DNA of 35,814 nucleotides, from contig CAJUJO010000016.1 of the NCBI GenBank assembly GCA_910586675.1, forward strand, positions 1-35,814. Reading direction: 5' to 3'. Source of the stretch: an uncultured Christensenellaceae bacterium. Its GTDB lineage: Bacteria > Bacillota > Clostridia > Christensenellales > Borkfalkiaceae. Made by a program: the position numbers and the translations under genes. A model generated the notes under the pieces. That model saw only the letters and a list, made by a program, of their open reading frames with translations. It did not search any database and was not told where the DNA came from. Numbering within the stretch: the first letter of the stretch is position 1; each line of letters begins with the position of its first letter. Positions 32,335-35,814 of this stretch are shown piece by piece.

Positions 32335-32375
32335 AAAAAAACGAACCCAACAAATATTGTTGGGTTCGTTTTTAA
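32335..32375. terminator. bidirectional terminator
   Basis: A stem of at least 13 bp (32341-32353 with 32357-32369), extended by flanking A:T pairs, with loop ATA. A-rich and T-rich flanks make it active in both directions. It ends the minus-strand HAD fragment and any plus-strand read-through. Confidence 0.9.
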
Positions 32376-32728
32376 TCATTGTCTAAAAGTGCAAGTACGT
32401 CGTCGAAACGTTTTATCACGGGCACATCGGGGAATTGTGCCTTTATCGCGTCGAGCTCGGATTGTTTGGTTTGAGTCGATACGACAACGGCCCGGCTTCC
32501 CGCGTTGATTGCGCATTGCATGTCGGTTATTCTGTCTCCCACCACAAGGATCTCGGCGGGGGAGAGATTCAGCCGTTTTGCAACGGAAAGCAACATTCCG
32601 CTTTTGGGCTTTCGGCAGTTGCAGTTGTCTGGCGTGTCGTGTGGGCAGATTTCCCACACATTCGCCCCGTAAGAGGCAAATTCTCCATCGAAATCGTAAT
32701 TTGCGCCCGTATCGCGCGCAATGCTCGA
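32372..32728 (-). pseudogene. HAD phosphatase (GmhB-like), C-terminal fragment
   Basis: The minus-strand frame is open from 32728 to the stop at 32372 and encodes about 118 residues that match the C-terminal part of D,D-heptose-1,7-bisphosphate 7-phosphatase and histidinol-phosphatase HADs. It starts at SSIARD, equivalent to the region just after the TNQ motif. It continues with the zinc-like CPHDTPDNCNCRKPKSG loop and LVVGDRITDMQCAINAG, the HAD motif with catalytic aspartates. The N-terminal half with the nucleophile DxDGT is missing, and a TAG stop lies immediately upstream at the CTAG junction. An internal GTG at 32659 could start a 95-aa product, but it would lack the active site. Confidence 0.8.
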
Positions 32729-32732
32729 CTAG

Positions 32733-33278
32733 GCACCCGCCTGGACGGCTGACCTTGAAAGTGCGTCGGTCGTGGGTAGCGACGCATACAAAGGCAAGGG
32801 TGTTACGTTCTACGCACAAGTTGTAGAGGGCGGTGTTCGCGTTGCGGCCGTTGCAACGCATAGTGCGTATGCCTACACCGAAAACAATACGGCTAACTGT
32901 TATAAGAATACCAACCTTGAAATGTGGAGCGGTTCAAGGCATTTCTATCTTACTTCGCGAGCGGTCGCTACGGACGAAGGCCCTTTGGGAAGAGCATTCT
33001 ATACTGTACGTAACCGAGAAACAAATCTTTATACCACGGTAGCGGAGGCTTTCTTTACGGCTGATCAGATCACGGTTACAGAAGAAGGCACCGCACGGCT
33101 TGGCTTTGCATGGAAGACGGTAGGCGATCAGTGCAATAACGGTTACGATTTGAGCGGTAACGCAAGCGATTGGTGGATGGTGCCCGGGCATAACGGTGAT
33201 GCCGATAAACAGTTCTATGTTACCAAGGACGGAATTTTTACGGAAGCACCTGCTACCGAAGAAACTCCCGATGTATAA
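32733..33278 (+). pseudogene. carbohydrate-binding (CBM9/DOMON-like) domain fragment
   Basis: The plus-strand frame is open from just after a TAG (32730-32732) to the stop at 33276-33278, about 181 residues: APAWTADLESASVVG..., KGVTFYAQVVEGGVRVAAVA, then NTNLEMWSGSRHFYLTS. The alternation of strands and the NTNLEMW motif resemble CBM9/DOMON beta-sandwich domains found at the C-terminus of large secreted clostridial glycan-degrading proteins. No start codon with RBS or signal peptide is present, so this is a beheaded gene. It is followed after 25 bp by a GH43 gene, which fits its origin in a polysaccharide utilisation cluster. The family assignment is tentative. Confidence 0.6.
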
Positions 33279-33303
33279 AACAATTAAAGGCGGTAAAACA
33301 ATT

Positions 33304-34242
33304 ATGAAAAGTGAATTCAATCCCAGTGGCATTATTCAAATCGGAGATCCCTTTGTGTTACGTGCAAAGGACGGATGCTATTACATGTACGCAACCTCTC
33401 ACACTATCGATATGATGGGGTTCAAAGTATGGAAGAGCAAAGACTTAAAGCATTGGGACGACGGTAAAGTTTGCTATCAGCTCGGCGAAAAATCATTCGG
33501 CTATTGCGATTGCTGGGCGCCCGAAGTTACAGAGTACAACGGTAAATATTATATGTTCTATTCTGCGCGTTGGAAAGAGACGAAGACGCTGCGACTCGGC
33601 GTTGCCGTTTCTACCTCGCCGGAGGAACCGTTCGAGGAGGCGTTCGACAACCGTCCGCTTTTTGATTTCGGCTACACGGCAATCGACGGCTCGGTATTTA
33701 TCGACGACGACGGACAGAAGTATCTCTACTATTCCCGCGACTGCAACGATAATATCGAGAATGGTGAGCATCAATCTCACCTCTACGTCATTCGCCTTTC
33801 CGACGACTTGCTATCCGTCGTAGGGGAACCCGTTTGCATTACGAAGCCCGAAAAGGAATATGAAATTATTCCGCATATCAACGACGAGGGCGTAATTTAC
33901 AAGTGGAACGAAGGTCCGTTCATGGTGAAGGTAAACGGAGAATACCATCTCATGTATTCCGGCAACTTTTTCACAACAAAATATTATTGCATCTGCGGTG
34001 CCAAATCAAAAAGCCCCATGGGACCTTTTGAAAAATACGATGCGCCCATTGCAACGCATATCGAGGGGAAGGTATCGGGCCCCGGACACAACAGCATGTT
34101 CAAAGACGAGAAAGGGCAGATGTACTGCGCCTATCACGTGCATACCGAGCTTTCGAATCCGGGCAATAACCGCCAGCTTTTCATCGATAAGCTGAACTAC
34201 GAAAACGGAAAGCTTACCATGAAAATCACTTATAACGATTAA
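33304..34242 (+). CDS. GH43 arabinofuranosidase/xylosidase-like glycosidase
   Basis: A 312-aa five-bladed beta-propeller glycoside hydrolase. The three catalytic positions are visible: D15 (QIGDPFVLR, general base), D128 (TAIDGSVF, pKa modulator) and E203 (KWNEGPFMV, general acid). Members cleave alpha-L-arabinofuranosyl or beta-xylosyl residues. There is no signal peptide, so it should act in the cytoplasm on imported oligosaccharides, and it would supply L-arabinose to the araBDA operon elsewhere in the window. I chose the ATG at 33304, preceded by AAAGGCGG. Longer in-frame starts overlap the CBM-like fragment. Confidence 0.88.
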   Translation: MKSEFNPSGIIQIGDPFVLRAKDGCYYMYATSHTIDMMGFKVWKSKDLKHWDDGKVCYQLGEKSFGYCDCWAPEVTEYNGKYYMFYSARWKETKTLRLGVAVSTSPEEPFEEAFDNRPLFDFGYTAIDGSVFIDDDGQKYLYYSRDCNDNIENGEHQSHLYVIRLSDDLLSVVGEPVCITKPEKEYEIIPHINDEGVIYKWNEGPFMVKVNGEYHLMYSGNFFTTKYYCICGAKSKSPMGPFEKYDAPIATHIEGKVSGPGHNSMFKDEKGQMYCAYHVHTELSNPGNNRQLFIDKLNYENGKLTMKITYND

Positions 34243-34247
34243 AATAA

Positions 34248-34278
34248 AGCGCCCTTCGGAAAATTGCCGAAGGGCGCT
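34248..34278 (+). terminator. hairpin after GH43 gene
   Basis: A perfect 12-bp stem (AGCGCCCTTCGG 34248-34259 with CCGAAGGGCGCT 34267-34278), loop of 7 nt. Only a loose T-rich tail follows (GTTACTGTTTG). Confidence 0.75.
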
Positions 34279-34289
34279 GTTACTGTTTG

Positions 34290-34655
34290 TTCAAAATTGT
34301 TAATGATTTGGTTAGCTTGTTTTAACTTTTTAATTTACGGATTTGCCGCTACTATCATTTACACGCCTATTGCTATAGTCAGCGCATAAACGAATGCGTC
34401 CGTTATGGTATTCATGTATTCATGGTAACTGCTCTTGTATCGTCCGAACCGCCTAACTCCCGGAACGTCGCCGTTTGCAGGGCAAGGGTAGACGCAATTG
34501 CGTCGGCAAGTTTAACTTATTATTTACGACTGTCAACGATGAATGATAAGTAGCGAATTAAATTGTCGAAAAGAGTAGCGTAAAGTCGCAGTGATTGACT
34601 CTAATAACGTTTTATCGCCATTATAAAAATAAGTAGCGTATAAACGCTTCGGTTG
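34290..34655. other. non-coding spacer with AGTAGCG repeats
   Basis: About 365 bp with no credible gene. The motif AGTAGCG recurs three times in the same orientation (about 34548, 34573 and 34631), each time followed by A/T-rich sequence. Nothing else is recognised. Confidence 0.4.
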
Positions 34656-34657
34656 AG

Positions 34658-34686
34658 TTGACATATGCGTTGCGGCGTAGTATTAT
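34658..34686 (+). promoter_or_regulatory. promoter of the queuosine operon
   Basis: TTGACA (34658-34663) and TATTAT (34681-34686), spacer 17 bp. Transcription would begin around 34692-34694, a few bases before the riboswitch-like fold. Confidence 0.8.
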
Positions 34687-34700
34687 ATAGCTAATTAAAC

Positions 34701-34743
34701 GGACAGTTCGTTTGCGCCATCCTGTCTTTAAACAAAACCAGGG
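34701..34743 (+). ncRNA. probable preQ1-I riboswitch aptamer
   Basis: A 43-nt element in the queD leader. Stem P1 is GGACAG (34701-34706) pairing with CTGTCT (34722-34727). The 15-nt loop begins TTCG and contains GCGCC. The 3' tail is TTAAACAAAACCAGGG (34728-34743), the A-rich strand ending in AGG that forms the H-type pseudoknot in preQ1-I aptamers such as the Thermoanaerobacter tengcongensis one. The loop is a few bases longer than in the best-known examples. Position just after the promoter and ahead of queD-queE supports the call. Confidence 0.7.
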
Positions 34744-34769
34744 CATCTGAATGGAATAGTCTTTTTAGG

Positions 34770-34800
34770 TGCAGTCGTTTTGTTGCGGCTGTATTTTTTT
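34770..34800 (+). terminator. attenuator terminator of the que operon
   Basis: An 8-bp stem with two wobble pairs (TGCAGTCG 34770-34777 with CGGCTGTA 34786-34793), followed by seven T residues, 20 bp before the queD start. Its left arm overlaps GGTGCA (34768-34773), which can instead pair with TGCGCC (34713-34718) in the aptamer loop. The two folds are mutually exclusive, so ligand binding would favour termination. Confidence 0.8.
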
Positions 34801-34820
34801 GCTCAAAAGGAGAGAGATAT

Positions 34821-35240
34821 ATGTATTATTTAAAAACTTCGGCTTGTTTTGACAGCGCACATTTTCTTCACGGATACAACGGCAAGTGTGCCAACATCCA
34901 CGGTCATCACTGGGTTGCGGAAGTAAAGATTAGCGGTGGAAAATTGCAGAACAACGGCGAAAAGCGCGGTATGCTACTGGACTTCGGCGATTTTAAGAAG
35001 GCAGTTAAAGATATTGCGGAAGGGTTCGACCATACGCTAATTTACGAAAAAAATACCCTTAAATCTGCAACGCTTGCCGCTCTTCAAGAAGAAGGGTTTT
35101 CATTGGTTGAAACGGATTTCAGACCCACTGCCGAAAACTTTGCCGCGCACATATATGCCGACCTTTGTAACAAGGGCTTGCCCGTTTTCAGCGTGACAGT
35201 GTACGAATCGCCCGAAAACTGCGCGGTGTACGGTGAGTGA
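34821..35240 (+). CDS. queD: 6-carboxy-5,6,7,8-tetrahydropterin synthase
   Basis: Converts 7,8-dihydroneopterin triphosphate to 6-carboxytetrahydropterin, the first committed step to preQ0, preQ1 and queuosine tRNA modification. The 139-aa T-fold protein has the zinc and catalytic motifs FDSAHFLHGY (about 10-19), C23, NIHGHHW (about 25-31) and the GFDHTLIYE segment (about 68-76), with the conserved glutamate near the C-terminus (YESPEN). An AGGAGAG ribosome binding site lies 6-12 bp upstream. It is controlled by the upstream riboswitch-terminator leader and overlaps no gene; queE begins one base after its stop. Confidence 0.95.
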   Translation: MYYLKTSACFDSAHFLHGYNGKCANIHGHHWVAEVKISGGKLQNNGEKRGMLLDFGDFKKAVKDIAEGFDHTLIYEKNTLKSATLAALQEEGFSLVETDFRPTAENFAAHIYADLCNKGLPVFSVTVYESPENCAVYGE

Positions 35241-35241
35241 T

Positions 35242-35814
35242 ATGTGTCGTTTTAATGTTGCCGAAAAGTTTGTAAGTATAAACGGCGAGGGACCGCGCGC
35301 GGGCGAGCTTGCCGTGTTTCTGCGGTTTTGCGGTTGCAATCTCAATTGCGGCTACTGCGACACGCGCTGGGCGAATACCGCCGACGTAAAATGCGAATTT
35401 GTTTCTGCGGAAGAGCTTGTTGAATACGTGAAATCGACGGGGATACAAAACGTTACTCTGACGGGCGGCGAACCGCTTTTGCAAGCGGATATTGCATGCC
35501 TTATAGAACTTTTGGGTGCGTCGGGCGTAGAAGTCGAAATAGAAACCAACGGAAGCGTGCCGTTGAAAGATATCGTTTCCATATCGCCCCGTCCCGCCGT
35601 TACCGCCGATTATAAACTTCCTTCAAGCGGAATGGAAAAACATATGCTGACCGAAAACTTTTCTTATCTTGCGTTACAGGACGCAGTCAAGTTTGTAGTC
35701 GGGGATAAGTGCGATTTGGTGCGTGCGGAAGAGATTATAAACAGCTACGGACTTACAGGCAGGTGCCGCGTTTATTTCAGCCCCGTGTTCGGAAAAATCA
35801 AGCCCGTAGAAATA
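35242..35814 (+). CDS. queE: 7-carboxy-7-deazaguanine synthase, truncated by window end
   Basis: A radical SAM enzyme that converts 6-carboxytetrahydropterin to 7-carboxy-7-deazaguanine in the queuosine pathway. The 191 codons visible start MCRFNVAEKFVSINGEGP and contain the FLRFCGCNLNCGYCDTRW segment with the CxxxCxxC cluster motif (CNLNCGYC). LTGGEPLLQ and VEIETNGS follow. No stop codon occurs before base 35814, so the 3' end lies outside the window; the usual length is about 210-240 aa. The ATG lies one base after the queD stop (TGA-T-ATG), so the two are co-transcribed. Confidence 0.95.
   Translation, partial: MCRFNVAEKFVSINGEGPRAGELAVFLRFCGCNLNCGYCDTRWANTADVKCEFVSAEELVEYVKSTGIQNVTLTGGEPLLQADIACLIELLGASGVEVEIETNGSVPLKDIVSISPRPAVTADYKLPSSGMEKHMLTENFSYLALQDAVKFVVGDKCDLVRAEEIINSYGLTGRCRVYFSPVFGKIKPVEI

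Noticed and set aside
33196..33303. Longer start for the GH43 gene
   Set aside because: It overlaps the CBM-like frame and precedes any conserved GH43 sequence; the ATG at 33304 has a suitable RBS.

Overview
The window reads as chromosomal DNA of an anaerobic, probably gut-associated member of the class Clostridia (Firmicutes/Bacillota), possibly from the Christensenellales or a related uncultured order. The evidence is a six-subunit Rnf complex in the clostridial order C-D-G-E-A-B, a fermentative arabinose pathway, strong sigma-A promoters with 16-18 bp spacers, GGAGG-type ribosome binding sites, a YitT family protein, a DegV protein and a preQ1-type leader. The species-level placement is inference. 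No plasmid or phage backbone, no CRISPR array and no rRNA are present.

Layout, left to right. 1-6103: an arabinose operon, araB-araD-araA, followed after a strong hairpin by a GH36 glycosidase. 6147-9027: a UDP-sugar pyrophosphorylase family gene translationally coupled to a small unknown gene, then a membrane-anchored ComEC-like metallo-beta-lactamase-fold protein. 9102-9267: a tRNA-Ser(CGA) transcription unit. 9268-11880: an AT-rich accessory island with two XRE regulators, an IR-rich spacer, a YpsA-like SLOG protein and a DUF4085-like protein, closing with a perfect 22-bp palindrome and then a beheaded GH1 beta-glucosidase remnant (to 12157). 12154-14683: a DUF308 membrane protein, a GT32-type glycosyltransferase and a YitT transporter-like protein. 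14684-15253: a gene-poor spacer.

15176-21763 (minus strand): one operon from a consensus promoter (TTGACA-17-TATAAT) through a Gx-transporter-family protein and rnfC-D-G-E-A-B to a good terminator. RnfG is enlarged to 485 aa by a near-identical tandem duplication of an FMN-binding domain, which adds two flavinylation motifs. Divergent from it, also with a consensus promoter, are a thioredoxin-reductase-like flavoprotein whose NADPH-binding motifs are eroded, and a TtcA-like tRNA thiolation enzyme. The pairing suggests ferredoxin-linked redox chemistry (inference).

23603-32018 (plus strand): an unknown acidic protein, a CNNM/CorC-type membrane protein, a THUMP-domain rRNA methyltransferase, a MarR regulator with a fused MacB-like ABC transporter, a 25-aa mini-gene with its own RBS and terminator, minD with a divergent minE, degV and tRNA-Ser(UGA). 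32019-33278 is a scar: a HAD phosphatase C-terminal fragment and a carbohydrate-binding-domain fragment abut head to head at a CTAG tetranucleotide. After it come a GH43 glycosidase and, at the right edge, a queuosine operon (queD, then queE running off the end) behind a promoter, a probable preQ1-I riboswitch and an intrinsic terminator.

Most operons are ordinary housekeeping. The features most worth follow-up are the multi-FMN RnfG, the NADPH-motif-less TrxB homologue beside Rnf, the island at 9268-12157, the 25-aa ORF and the CTAG junction.
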